A DNA stretch of 64,000 bases from Siphonodentalium dalli (taxonomy: Eukaryota > Mollusca > Scaphopoda > Gadilida > Siphonodentaliidae). Where the stretch lies: contig CP136061.1 of the NCBI GenBank assembly GCA_032622095.1, positions 167,529,107-167,593,106 on the forward strand, written 5' to 3'. The notes beneath the pieces are model-generated. The model had not been told where the DNA came from and did not search any database. It saw nothing but the letters and a program-made list of their open reading frames with translations. This document shows positions 1-10,680 of this stretch, piece after piece (within the stretch, counting starts at the first letter, position 1; each line of letters opens with the position of its first letter). The translations under genes were made by a program, and so were the position numbers.

Positions 1-960
1 TTCTCAATTGTTGGAAATTTCCAATCTCACAAGCGCCTTTTTATAAAACTATTTAGGCATGTTTGAAGCCAAATTATCCATGGACCCAAAACACCATACA
101 TGTATGTCAGATTAATCAGTCAGGTAGTTCCAAGGTAGATGTTTTAATGAATTTGGTATGTTAATGGTTTTATTAGACACAGAAGTGTTTAAGTCCCCAT
201 AGCCCCGTCATTTCTTAACAGGTTGACCTCATGTTAACAAATCTGAATCTCAGACACTAAAGGATCCTCCTTACTACAGGTAAGCTAAATAGTTCAACCT
301 CTCTTGAGAAGACATTTTAAGTATTACTAGAGAGACATACAGTTATGTCCCTGTTCCCACCCTATTTAACCTGGTGACCCCATCTGAATAAATTTGAATC
401 CCATACACAAAAGAACCCTTCATACTAAATATCAGTAAAATAGACCTGATGGTCCTTGTGAAGGAAGCATATTAAGAGGAAAACTGTCATTCGCTTGGCC
501 CATATTTGACCAGGTGACCCCATTTGAAAATTACCAACCTGACACCCCCATAAAGTTAAAATTTGTGGCCAATTCTGTCCAACAGTTTAACCTGAAGTAG
601 GAACATATATATGGACTGGTGATTTAAAAACATACATGTTGGAAAATTAAACCAAACTATGAAAACAGTTCCAACCGATTTTTGGTGTGAACATCCAATC
701 TACAACTAATGTTGTATCAGGCATGAAATTTTCAACTGTTTAAATTTTGATTAAAGTAGGGGGTCAAAACTCCACCCCCTCTACACTCACTACCCATTGC
801 CCCAAACATTGCCCTCACCCAGGCTGCCTAGAAATCAATATTATTATACCAGTACCAAACAGCGTAGAGAAGAATTAAATCTCCTATCTCGGCCCCTATT
901 AGAACAAATGTGAATCCCCATCTATGAGATCCATTTATCTAAACAAAATATAGTAATATC
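1..960. repeat. Non-coding, with degenerate R1 repeat copies
   Basis: No gene is visible. From about 200 to 560 the sequence holds decayed copies of the R1 module (gacccCatTTGAA followed by tctgaatcc..., then 'ggtccttgtgaagga' and 'ctgtcat'). The same module is better preserved at 1198-1530 and 2580-2960. The rest is AT-rich and unassigned. Confidence 0.45.
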
Positions 961-1024
961 AATATACCCCCCAATATTCAATATACCCCCCCCCCCATTT
1001 TTCTTTGAAAAATCAGGGTATGAT

Positions 1025-1190
1025 TTCACCTGGATAAGTGGTGGTTAAGAAAATAATTTTGGAACAGCCAAGTCTGTATTTAGTGTGTCTGACCTTTGCA
1101 GAATGAGGTCCCCAAATGGCGAATTTAATGACACTATTCCGCAAGGTGGGCTAGCATCACTGAATTCATCTCACCCTCTGGGGGCCTCTT
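1025..1190 (+). repeat. R2 MITE, truncated copy
   Basis: Carries the R2 signature 'gtgtctgacctttgcagaat', then 'gaggtccccaaa' and 'gggctagcatcactgaattc'. It lacks a clear right end. The 40 bases before it (gtggttaagaaaataat) are repeated at about 1570, so this copy and the next belong to a local duplication of roughly 540 bp. Confidence 0.55.
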
Positions 1191-1197
1191 TTCCTAA

Positions 1198-1530
1198 AAA
1201 TGACCCCATTTGAAAAAATCTGAACCCTGGTCACACAAGGCCCCTCCATACCAAATATAAGCTATATAGGCCCAATGGTTATTGAGAAGATATTGTTTTA
1301 AGAATTACTATGGAGGGAAACAGTTATGGTCCTGGCTTTGCACCTATTTGATCTGATGAACTTATTTGAACAAATCTGATTGTGAGTCACCTAGGGAACA
1401 TGCACACCAAAATATATAAACACATTCGGTCTTTAATATGGAGAAGAAAACAATTGTTGAAAGACGGATGGATAGACATCCCAACAGATAGATGGATAGA
1501 AGGACTGCATGACAGACATAAGACAAATTC
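1198..1530 (+). repeat. R1 dispersed repeat
   Basis: Module order matches 2580-2960: 'gaccccatttgaaaaaatct', 'aagaattactatgg', 'cacctagggaaca', 'cattcggt', then a (GA)TGGATAG-type tract where the later copy has (GACG)n. No coding potential; frames through it are short. Confidence 0.6.
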
Positions 1531-1555
1531 AATCCAATATACCCCCAATTTTTCT

Positions 1556-1720
1556 TCACCTGGATAAGTGGTGGTTAAGAAAATAATATGAAACAGCCAA
1601 GCCTGAATTTAGTGTCTGACATTTGCAGAATGAGGTCCCCAAAAGGTGAATTTAATGACACTATTCCGCAAGGCAGGCTAGCTAGCATCACCGAATTCAC
1701 ACTCAGTCTGATTAGGCCTC
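1556..1720 (+). repeat. R2 MITE, truncated second copy
   Basis: Begins 'ccaagcctgaatttagtg' and continues 'tctgacatttgcagaatgag'. It is the second member of the local duplication with 1025-1190 and carries a short gctaGCTAGCat expansion near its end. Confidence 0.55.
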
Positions 1721-1924
1721 AACTGCCATGGGAAACCTAGAAACAGATTGAAGTTCTACTGTTGAACTTGGTGATGCACACCCGGTGATGCACACCCATT
1801 GAGCACCTCAATTATGCATTTTATCTTTTGCAAATTAGGGGACATAGAAACTGAACAGAATGGAAAAAGTCAAAAAGTAACTAAAACAACATTTTTATTT
1901 GACACTCAAGATACTTCCCAGAAG

Positions 1925-2064
1925 ATGAGGCCTAAGCAGAATGAGGTCCATGGAGTGTGTATTTGGTGATTCTAGCCTGCTGTACAGGGTAGCAACACTA
2001 AATTCACCCTCTGGGTACCTCATTCTGCAAATGTCAGACACACTATAAAATTCAGGCTTGAGAA
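1925..2064 (-). repeat. R2 MITE, third local copy
   Basis: Ends with 'tttgcag'-type R2 sequence in reverse (cctcattctgcaaatgtcag) and a terminal 'attcaggcttg', the reverse complement of the CAAGCCTGAAT terminus. Internal halves are complementary (gcagaatgaggtcc versus tacctcattctgc), so it can fold into a hairpin. Confidence 0.55.
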
Positions 2065-2437
2065 AATAATTTTGTTTTAATTTGATAATAACAACAAGCA
2101 CCATTGCTAGTGCAGTGTTTACACAAACCTGTCCAATAACATTATAATCTCTAATCTGTCAGTCTGATCTCAATTAATGACCTGACTGTCTCTCTGAAGC
2201 TGAGTCCTCTGGTAGATATAATATTGGCAGATATAATAACTGCTTCTGGAGAGAGGTAAGTTGTGATATGATATGGGTGAAGGGGCTGTTGGCAGGGTGG
2301 GGGCCTGGGTCATGTGAGGGTGGGGGTGGGTCATGGAAAGTTTCTGTGATTTCATTATAGACTGAAGTTTCATAACTCAGAGGATGTTATAATTATGTGA
2401 GTTTTTCAAATTTTATAACATGTTATAAACAAAATAT

Positions 2438-2446
2438 ATATATATA

Positions 2447-2511
<65 letters not shown>
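2438..2511. repeat. (AT)n microsatellite
   Basis: About 35 near-uninterrupted AT units with one TTT interruption. Simple-sequence repeat. Confidence 0.95.
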
Positions 2512-2514
<3 letters not shown>

Positions 2515-2579
2515 GTGTTAAATTGAGCAATCTGAGTTCAATCCGAATTTTTTTATTTTTTTTTTAGCTATGTCACTGG

Positions 2580-2967
2580 CTCCGCCCACATTCGACACAG
2601 TGACCTCATTTGAACAAATCTGAACCACAGACCCCCAAGGACCCTTTGTACCAAATATGAACCCATTCGGCCCAATGAAATTCGAGAATAAGTTGCTGTA
2701 AGAATTACTATGGTGGGAAAGAATTATGGTCCTATCTTCGCAACTATTTGACCGAGTGACTTCATTTGAACAAATCTGAATGTGATTCACCTAGGGAACA
2801 TCCACACCAAATATGAACCCATTCGGTGTTACGGTTCGGGGGGAGAAGATCATTCTTGACGGACGGACAGACGGCCAGACAGACGGACGGACGGACGGAC
2901 GACGGACGCGGAGTGATGACTAGCTCCACCGGAGACTTCGTCTTTCGTCTCCGGTGAGCTAAAAAAG
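2580..2967 (+). repeat. R1 dispersed repeat with GACG tract and terminal hairpin
   Basis: Best R1 copy. It has two 'catttgaacaaatctgaa' modules, 'ccaaatatgaacccattcgg' twice, a (GACG)n tract at about 2858-2905, and a terminal inverted repeat at 2921-2960 (CACCGGAGAC ... GTCTCCGGTG) before 'gagctaaaa'. The layout suggests a non-autonomous element with a structured 3' end; I see no target-site duplication. Confidence 0.65.
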
Positions 2968-3334
2968 AGCTCATGTCAAAATAATTGGACAGAACCCATA
3001 TTTGAACTTGGCTAGTTGGCCTGTCTGTGTTTTTTAGCTGGGAAAAACACACATGTACCAGCTTTGGTTCAGATCAAATGATCCAAACATTATCGAGTTA
3101 TCGGTCAGAAACCAAAATCGGTCAAATCGTAAGTCAGATAAGGGTCGTAGCTCATGTAAAATAATTGGACGGAACCCATAATTGAATTTGACATGTATGT
3201 TTAGCCGGAAAATACACATACCAACTTTGGTTCAGATCAAATAATCCAAACAGAATTATCGATCGGAGACCAAAACTGTTAATGGACAGATGCACGGACG
3301 GACTGATTTCATAATCCGACTGTTTTTTTTTCAA
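2968..3334 (+). repeat. Tandem duplication, period about 182 bp
   Basis: The phrase 'aaaataattggac' and then 'gaacccata' occurs at about 2978 and 3160. 'actttggttcagatcaaat' (the first copy reads gctttgg) occurs at about 3060 and 3222. Two diverged copies, no gene. Confidence 0.7.
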
Positions 3335-3523
3335 ATAAATTTACAAAATTCTGTATATTTTTCCGTATTCACTTCATTCCTTAAGTTTTTTTTTAAGAAA
3401 GAGTTTAGCTTTATGTTCAGATGATTTAATTAGCCATTTAGTAATACTTCGTTTCTGTTTAACAGATTTTGGGAGCTTAATCTCAGAGAGAGTAATGATT
3501 GTTTTATTTTGTTTTTATTTCAG

Positions 3524-3694
3524 GAAGATAGAGCAAAAAAAATGAAGAAGTACAGATATGAAAAGATTTTGGAGAAGAGAGGGAATCATGGAAAGCAGGA
3601 GTTTTTAGTAAAATGGAAAGGGTTTACTAATCCTACATGGAAACCAAGGGAAAAATTTCCCTCATATATTTTGAAGCAACACGGGTGGATTTGA
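3524..3694 (+). CDS. Chromodomain-containing terminal exon or element fragment
   Basis: An open frame follows a good 3' splice site (pyrimidine-rich tract ending ttttatttcag at 3523) and ends with TGA at 3692-3694. The product contains a chromodomain core: a basic lead (KKMKKYRYEKIL), then EFLVKWKGF and TWKP with the expected aromatic residues, ending HGWI. About 50 residues belong to the domain. Chromodomains bind methylated histone tails and also occur at the C-terminus of some LTR-retrotransposon integrases. No integrase or other host-gene exon is recognisable upstream, where the DNA is all repeats. The loop between VKWKG and TWKP is shorter than usual. I cannot tell a host terminal exon from a retroelement remnant. 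The domain call is firm; the gene context is not. Confidence 0.55.
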   Translation, partial: EDRAKKMKKYRYEKILEKRGNHGKQEFLVKWKGFTNPTWKPREKFPSYILKQHGWI

Positions 3695-3728
3695 ATGGAC
3701 ATACATGTATATTGTCCATTCAAATCCA
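3688..3728. repeat. Inverted repeat across the chromodomain stop codon
   Basis: GGATTTGAATGGACA and TGTCCATTCAAATCC form 15-base perfect arms around an 11-base loop. The first arm contains the last codon (ATT) and TGA stop of the chromodomain frame. Confidence 0.85.
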
Positions 3729-4439
3729 TCTGATATTTCAAAATTTCGAAAGAAAAGTTTTTGTACTAGTATTATAACTTTTGAGCACTATGTGTGGGAA
3801 CTGCAACGTGAGAAATTGTGTGTGTCCGGTGCACGTGCGTGATGCTTAGTAAGTCACTTAATTATCTTTTATTTATATACATCTTAACGATTTACATTAG
3901 TTAAGCTGTCCACTTGGTTTAGTACCCCATGTTTATGACTAAATTTATACAGGAGATCAGATTATTCCTGTTTAAGTACACATTGTAATATGTATGTAGA
4001 TTTCTACACAGCCCGTGCATTTCGGACAAACAGTTATAATGAACTTTATTTTATACCTTTCACATATGGTGGCTGACAAACTAACGTCACAGATATACTA
4101 GATCCTAGATCAACTAATTTATATTATAAGTTGAGTTATTAATTGTTCATCATTGTTTTATATACACATATAGTTAACAATATAGTGTATAACTACGATT
4201 GGTATGGACTACAACTACAACAATTATATAGCTGACCGGTGTACCCATGTGAGAGTTTATCAAATCTAGATTATCTCTAACAAGAAAACTAAGATGCATG
4301 CATCAGGTCGGCCGTGAACTATCTACCATAGAATTGTTGTAGCTATCGATTATACATTTTGGAACACCTGTCTGTATGTATGTGTGTATGCATGAATGCA
4401 TGTGTGTATGTGTTATAGACTCTAACACTGCTCGACTGA
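3729..4439. other. No gene seen
   Basis: AT-rich unique-looking sequence after the chromodomain exon. No splice-bounded frame, clear polyadenylation cluster or repeat was recognised. Confidence 0.4.
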
Positions 4440-4990
4440 TCCGACTCGGATTTGGTATTTAACGTGTCAACTTGACCTCGCTCATATGCATGTTTCTGGA
4501 CCTTGACCGATCCGACTAAAAATGTGTGTGTAGGACTACTTCGATCCCGGAAGCAATATTGACGGGTCCAATTTCACGTGGGACCATGTTCTCGAACGTG
4601 CTGATGTAGGCATGTTTCTGGACTATTTGGACGGGTCAAATCTTGATCCCGACCTGACTTTGACATTCAAAAAGATCAATTCAAGGTCAAATCTGGTAAA
4701 ACGAAGTATTTCAACGAAATATAATACCTACTGTTACTTTTGTCCCAGGAGTGTTTCGGGTGGGTCAAATTATGACCCTGACCTGATCTTGACATTCAAA
4801 ATTGTCAATTCAAGGTCAAATCGGGTAAAGCCGGCGGATTTCGACGGGTACTTTTGTCGTGACTTTTGTCCGGGGAGTGTTTTGGGCGGGTCAAATCGTG
4901 ACCCGACATGACGTTCACCTTTAAAATGGTCAATTCAAGGTTAAATCGCGCAATTCTCCGAAAATCAGAGGGGAACATCCCGGACGAAGT
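4440..4990 (+). repeat. Tandem repeat of about 128 bp rich in AGGTCA half-sites
   Basis: Three copies start near 4628, 4757 and 4886, each with 'gggtcaaat', a 'gaccc' or 'gatcccgacctga' block, 'tttgacattcaaa' or similar, and 'caattcaaggtcaaat' (the third reads ggttaaat). A degenerate lead-in from 4440 has more TGACC/GGTCA words. The 99-codon frame across it is a by-product of the repeat. Confidence 0.75.
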
Positions 4991-5229
4991 AGGGTCCACC
5001 AGCTACTATTATATATTTCTAGATTTAGTTACAAACTAAATACCTGTATATTGTACAAAGAAATGTTTGACAAATATATCTGTATCAATATTACCATACG
5101 GGTCATTAAAATAGATACGACGAAACAAATTTTGAAGGGTGCATGGTATCAGGTAAATTTTTATATTTCAAATGATGACAGGAATGCGGAAAGACAAAGT
5201 ACCTACGTAATACTGGCTATCCGAATGAA

Positions 5230-5730
5230 GAGATATACATGTATATAAAAACCAAAATAGAAGATGACTGCTGGCGACAATGTTTTCCAAAAAAATTCAA
5301 AGCATTCGATAGCTCCCATCTAGTTGTCAGCCCGAAGATCAATATAAAGTGTGGTGACTATCAGATGAGGGATATGACTGTACAGTTGCTAAACAATTCA
5401 GTCACGCAAAAGAGGATCAAACAGTAAGATACCAAATTGCTGCCTGTGGTAATGTTTTTTAACGAAATTCGGGAAAATTAGATTACTCTCCCCCTGGTTA
5501 TCCAGAAGATCATTGTGGAATCTGGTGACGATCGGACAAGGGGTGTCGTCTGTAGGATCAACCAAATTATTTAGCCATAAAAATAGTAAAATTCAAGATC
5601 ACCGCTGGCAGTGATGTCTTCACAAGGACAGCTTGAGAACAAAACATGGCTCACATCTAGCGGTGACCCAAACTATCCACATGAGAAAAAGTTCTCCAAT
5701 AAAAGCTGGCTGCAGGGTGCGCCAATTGAT
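5230..5730 (+). repeat. R3 dispersed repeat, degenerate tandem copies
   Basis: Several diverged copies of a module: 'gctggcgacaatgttttcc', then 'gatagctcccatctag', 'cccgaagatcaatat', 'ggtgactatcagatg'. The same module order recurs at 6410-6500, 10290-10420 and 10450-10670. Frames here are short and not protein-like. Confidence 0.6.
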
Positions 5731-6154
5731 TCAAATTCGAAATTTAACAGGGTGTACTGCTTGTGGCCATGTTTTCCCCGCAAATTTGATAGACTGATGG
5801 ACAAAACCACTGAATCCGTTGAATCAATATACATGTATACATGGATTAATGTATATGCATTGTTATACACAGTACTGGTATATAAAGGTACTGAAAATAA
5901 CAATATTACTAGTATACACAAAATAAACCATATATCATGGCTATGGGTTCTAATATCCGAATATGACAGCTGATAACTTGGTGTGAATTGAAGAGTGGTG
6001 GTGTCTCACGCATATCTAACCCTCCATGTTAGAAACATGCCATTAAATGTCATAAGTATAATCTAGCTTGAGGACAGAAGTTATCCATAAAAAAAACCCT
6101 TAATTCAACCAGGTCCTCGCGCGATGTATGGTCGATCACATGATGATCTAGGGG

Positions 6155-6530
6155 GGATTAGAATTGTTGTATAAAAACAGCACTGCATGTAAATATAAAA
6201 TAAAATAGTGCTACATCTTATTACAGATTATTGCCATATATAATCAGTGACTATACAGACAGTCTGACAAAATAAAGTTTCAGTGACACTCTATCCGAAG
6301 AGGGGAATAATTCCATCTGTTACAGTCAATGGAGCAATTATGAATCTGGAAAGGTGAAATTTCTAAGTAATACTAGATATCGACATGACGCGATAACATA
6401 TAACGTAAATGCAATATGGCCGCTGGCGACCATTTTTTCCTATAAAATTAAAAAAATATTTGATAGCTCTCATCTGATGATCGGATGAGTGAAGTGGACT
6501 GTGCTAAACGGTTTAGTAATGCTTAAAAAG
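6155..6530 (+). repeat. R3-associated segmental repeat, copy A
   Basis: From 'gaattgttgtataaaaacag' to 'ggtttagtaatgct' this matches 10029-10440 in the same orientation with few differences. The two lie 3.87 kb apart. Confidence 0.8.
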
Positions 6531-7500
6531 ATTTTTACCTTAATATTTTTATGTTCACTTTATAAACTTCACTGAGTCATCTTTGTCATGTATTGAGTTT
6601 GATATCTGTTGTTAACAGTTTATAAATCATGTATGTCTCATGTTTGTTATTTTAATTTATGTGTTTATCATCATTAAATAAAGTTGAATTCCTTGAAAAG
6701 ATTCTTACCTCAATGTTTTTATGTTCACTTTATAAACTCCACTGAGTCATCTTTGTCATGTATTGAATTTGATATATTTTGTTAACAGTTCATAAATTAT
6801 GTATGTCTCGTGTTCGTTATTATATTATATACAATTTATAGTGTGTTTCAGAACGAAAACAAACTGAATAAAATCAACAAATTTGTAAATTTAAAAACAA
6901 TTCAAACGTTGTTGTATTCCATGTCCCAGCCCGGACATATACACCAAATTTCAATAATATTCATTGAGAAACAACGGACCAAACGCCATATAACACCCCG
7001 TATGCATCTTTTATTCCGAGTTGGCCTTTTATTCCGAGTTGGCACGCGCCGATTGGGCGAGTTAGCCCATGGGGCGAGAACGCCGATTCCGACACCTTTT
7101 CTATTTGCAGCAGGTTAAGTTTACGCGTAATTTAATTTACAAAGTTCCCCAATTGGTATCGTAAATAGAGCGACCTTATTTGACAGAGAATGCCTCTGTT
7201 ATTGATTATAAAGTTGCTATACATTAAAAACGACAATTCACATGCTCGTTCAAGCGCAGTAGTCTATTTTCCCCATGTTAAAGGACATCCACAAATACTA
7301 AATAACGCTAACTTACTGCCGAATGTTTTACACGACAACTGTTAACATATTTGGGCTGAATTCATCTGACGCGGTGTTATTCCTCAAAATAAACAACAAA
7401 ACCATCGTTACTTGGAAATGTAGTTTGGGCTAACATTTACATAAATCCTCCATATCATTATTCCGACACACACGTCAGATGAAAAAGTCACATGAAGTAA
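6525..7500 (+). repeat. Long dispersed repeat, copy A (matches 51.9-53.2 kb)
   Basis: Includes a tandem pair of a segment of about 170 bp (6525-6690 and 6700-6820: 'cactgagtcatctttgtcat', 'atcatgtatgtctcatg'), ending 'attaaataaag', which looks like an element 3' end with an AATAAA signal. It is followed by 'caaatttgtaaatttaaaaa', 'catgtcccagcccgg' and 'cacgacaactgttaacatat'. The same series occurs at 51915-53180. The copies stop matching just after 'acacgtcagatgaaaaa'. Confidence 0.75.
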
Positions 7501-7841
7501 CCGGCCAAATTGGCCGAAATAAATAATGTAGACAAGTGACTTCCGAGCCATGGGGTTTGTGATAAGTTGATTGGACTGGCTTCAAGTGTCTTGTATACGG
7601 TCACGTCTTGTATCACGTTTGCCATGACATAGCTAGATAGATATTCAATGAAACGTATCCCATACCCTCCGTGAGGCTGATAGTGACTTACCTATGTCAT
7701 GATTTTCCTAAAAATAAACACAAGTTCCAGCGGATGTTTAAGGAGATTAACGTTATTGTTAGAGTATCTGGTGCATTTTGCATGTTTTATTTTTGTCACG
7801 AGACACCGAAATAAACACTGCTGAACAATGGCAATCACTAG

Positions 7842-7920
7842 CTGATTCGATTCGATTCTATGTCGATATCAGGAAGGAGATTCGATATCGAGATTCGATT
7901 CGATTCAAAATCCCCGATTC
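7842..7920. repeat. Imperfect GATTC simple repeat
   Basis: Short-period repeats of GATTC and related words (gattcgattcgattc, gatatcgagattcgattcg). Confidence 0.7.
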
Positions 7921-8318
7921 GCAGATCGCTACAACAACGTTTCTTCAAAATACGCTTTAGTTATCAGAATCAATTTATTGCAACAAAATAGTGCTAACCA
8001 CTGTCAACTATGCTATCAAATTTCCCAAAACTTCTTATTTGTCAACATTTTGTTCAACAAAATATGGCCGTATTATCACTTAATTATTAAAAAATTAAGT
8101 GATAATAAATCCGCAATTTTGTCAGAGACCGTCCTTTTGATCACGTTTTTATGGGCCACATATAATTGCACATCTCGAGAAATAACAAACTTCATAAATC
8201 AATATCTGATCACTCTGAGCTTTGATAGGTGGGTTTCTCGACTTGAATCAAATAGTTTTTACCTCGAAGCCAAAGAAATAGTCATTTAGGAGCGTTAATT
8301 CGGATAATGCATTTTTAA
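7921..8318 (+). mobile_element. R4 TTAA-flanked element, left-truncated
   Basis: Shares 'gtgctaaccactgtcaacta' and 'gggtttctcgacttgaatc' with other R4 copies. It ends 'ggataatgcattTTTAA' at 8318. An internal palindrome (cacttaattatta aaaaattaagtg) lies at about 8077-8103. Confidence 0.6.
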
Positions 8319-8436
8319 TATGCATAACGGACATACTCTCGTTTCTCGTATCATCTATACATTTATGTACAACCTTTATTATGTGGGGAAATTATGTGAC
8401 AGATATGTTGTAAGCCATTATTTCTTTCACTATACT

Positions 8437-8922
8437 TTAAAGGTACTGAATCCGATAAAACTCCTCTCAATTACTATTTCAATGGCTTCGGGGGTCAAAA
8501 ATATTTGATTCGAGTCGAGGAAGTCACCCATCAAAGCTCAGATTTGTTAGATATCGATTTTAGAAATCTATTATTTTTCATTATCGGGAATTCTTTCTGA
8601 CCCAGAAGACAGTCAAAATTTCGTTATTATTACCACTTGATTATAGAGTTATCCATCCTTGTCTGTTTGAATAGAGTTTTGGCGTAAAATCTCGAGCAGG
8701 TTACAAATTGACGGCAGTTATTAGTACTCATCTCGAGCAATTAACAAATTTCAAAAATCAATATCTAATAACTCTGAGCTTTGTTTGATGGGTTCCTCGA
8801 CTCGAATCAAATATTTGTTACCCCCAAAGCCAAAGAAATAGTAATATAGGACCCTCTGATCGGATTGTTGTTGTTGGAATCTGTTGAGATGCGGACCCTC
8901 TTTACGGATTGAGTACCTTTAA
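8437..8922. mobile_element. R4 MITE-like element with TTAA ends
   Basis: Left end TTAA then AGGTACTGAATCCGAT; right end ATYCGGATT-type sequence (acggattgagtacct) then TTAA at 8919-8922. Terminal sequences are inverted repeats and both are flanked by TTAA, the target of piggyBac and Kolobok transposases. The internal part has 'tttgattcgagtcgagga' and 'tcctcgactcgaatcaaa', inverted with respect to each other. No coding capacity. Confidence 0.7.
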
Positions 8923-9900
8923 CCAACGGAAAGGCTATATAGTCCATTAGCCAGTCCTCCAATCTGATCTGTTATTTTCATTGTGGAGAGCTTGTCTGAA
9001 CAAAGATATTTTAAAAGCAGTGATGCCTAATGACATAAAATGTAAAACATCCTATGAGGAGAACTGCTTTATAGACCATTTTACAGATAATCATTTTGAC
9101 TGTTGCATTGTGGGCCAGAAAGTATCCAAACAAAGCCATGTGCTTTACGGCCGCATGCATTTACTATGGGGGATTTAGGGTGGGTCTATAAAACTAATTA
9201 TAACTTTGGTATCTGCCATAGCTTATGCGAGAAATTTTTAACATATATCAGGGACATGTACACCTTCTACAATGTTCAAAAACATTTCCAGTTGCTTGTC
9301 GTATTTTAATTGATTTTATGCGGTGAAATAATGCGAAAATTCAGAAAATTGCACTAATTTCTCAATATTTTGCGGTTTTAGTAAACGCCTGATAAAAGTC
9401 GTTCTATTGGGAATTTTTACACCAAATTTTCAGAGAATATAGAGTAAACAGAGTACTATCGGAATATCGTAAAGGAGTTCTGTGCATTTGGTATTAATTA
9501 ACCCTCAGACTGCCGAAGATGCCGCCAATAAATTCGCTTTTTCGTGTTCGACGAAAATGAAACTTGTCTGTTTAAAGGTCCCATTTTCGTGTCGAATGGT
9601 GACAGAATCTCCATTTGTCAAGTTCATGGATAAATTACATCACACTTAATCGGCTTAATCGGAAAACATAAGTTACAATCCCAAGTTCCAATCACAAGAT
9701 TAAAACAATATCACAATGCCGTGCTTTCAAAGAATTGGAATTTAACCATTGAAGAGTTATAATAGACACATAAAAACCAGGACCCATCCGTCCGAGACCG
9801 ACCTTTAGCGCCATGAATACAATCACGATCGATGTACATCGCGTGTTGTTTAAAGAGCGAAACTTGATACTACTGTATTTTGCCATACAGCCTGCTGATC
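8923..9900. other. No gene seen
   Basis: AT-rich; short frames only. The 65- and 68-codon frames at 8981-9309 lack recognisable motifs or convincing splice context. Confidence 0.4.
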
Positions 9901-9924
9901 TACGAATGTGCATATATGCAACCA

Positions 9925-10016
9925 CAGTACCGAGTACCGGCGGTACTGCACACCAGTACCGATACCGCAAAAATGCCCGAGTACCGGCGGTACTGGTACC
10001 GGTACTGCGTGCCGTT
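9925..10016. repeat. GTACCGG-rich imperfect palindromic repeats
   Basis: GAGTACCGGCGGTACTG occurs twice (about 9934 and 9979), with further 'gtaccg' words. It is a GC-rich island directly abutting the left edge of R3 copy B. Composition resembles the CCGG/GTACC cores at 16.7 and 48-50 kb. Confidence 0.7.
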
Positions 10017-10028
10017 GAGAAGCCTGAG

Positions 10029-10440
10029 TGGAATTGTTGTATAAAAAACAGCACTACAGTCTACATGTAAATATAAAATAAAACAGTGCTACATCTTATT
10101 ACAGATTATTTCCACATATAATCAGTGACTACAGACAGTCTGACAAAATAAAGTTTCAGTGACACTCTATCCGAAGAGGGGGGTAATTTCATCTGTTACA
10201 GTCAATGGAGCAATTATGAATCTGGAAAGGTGAAATTTCTAAGTAATACTAGATATCGACATGACGCGATAACATATAACGTAAATGCAATATGGCCGCT
10301 GGCGACCATATTTTCCTATGAAATTCGAAAAATATTTGATAGCTCTCATCTAATAGATCAATATCAAGATAAATATGAAGTTTGGTGATGATCGGATGAG
10401 TGAAGTGGACTGTGGTCTGTGTTAAAGGGTTTAGTAATGC
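10029..10440 (+). repeat. R3-associated segmental repeat, copy B
   Basis: Near-identical to 6155-6530, including 'cagtctgacaaaataaagtt' and 'aatatggccgctggcgacca'. It keeps about 40 bases (atagatcaatatcaagataa region) missing from copy A. Confidence 0.8.
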
Positions 10441-10680
10441 TAATAGTAACATCCAAAATCGCTGTCAGTGGCATGTTTTTTAACGATATTCGGAAAAAAA
10501 TACACTACTCACATCTTGTGTGTTATCCCGAAGATCCATATGAAGTTTATTAACGATTGGACAAGTAGGGTATACCAAATTATTGAATCATGGAAAGAAT
10601 AAAATCGAAGATGATCATTGGCGCCCATGTTTTTCATCAAAACTCGGAAAACGTTGATGGCTCTATAAGATTATAAAGAA
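10441..10680 (+). repeat. R3 degenerate copies
   Basis: Further diverged modules with 'catgttttttaacgatattc', 'cccgaagatccatatgaag' and 'ttggcgcccatgttttt'. Confidence 0.55.

Noticed and set aside
2858-2905. (GACG)n as a possible functional array
   Set aside because: It is the internal simple repeat of the R1 dispersed element, present in degenerate form in other copies.
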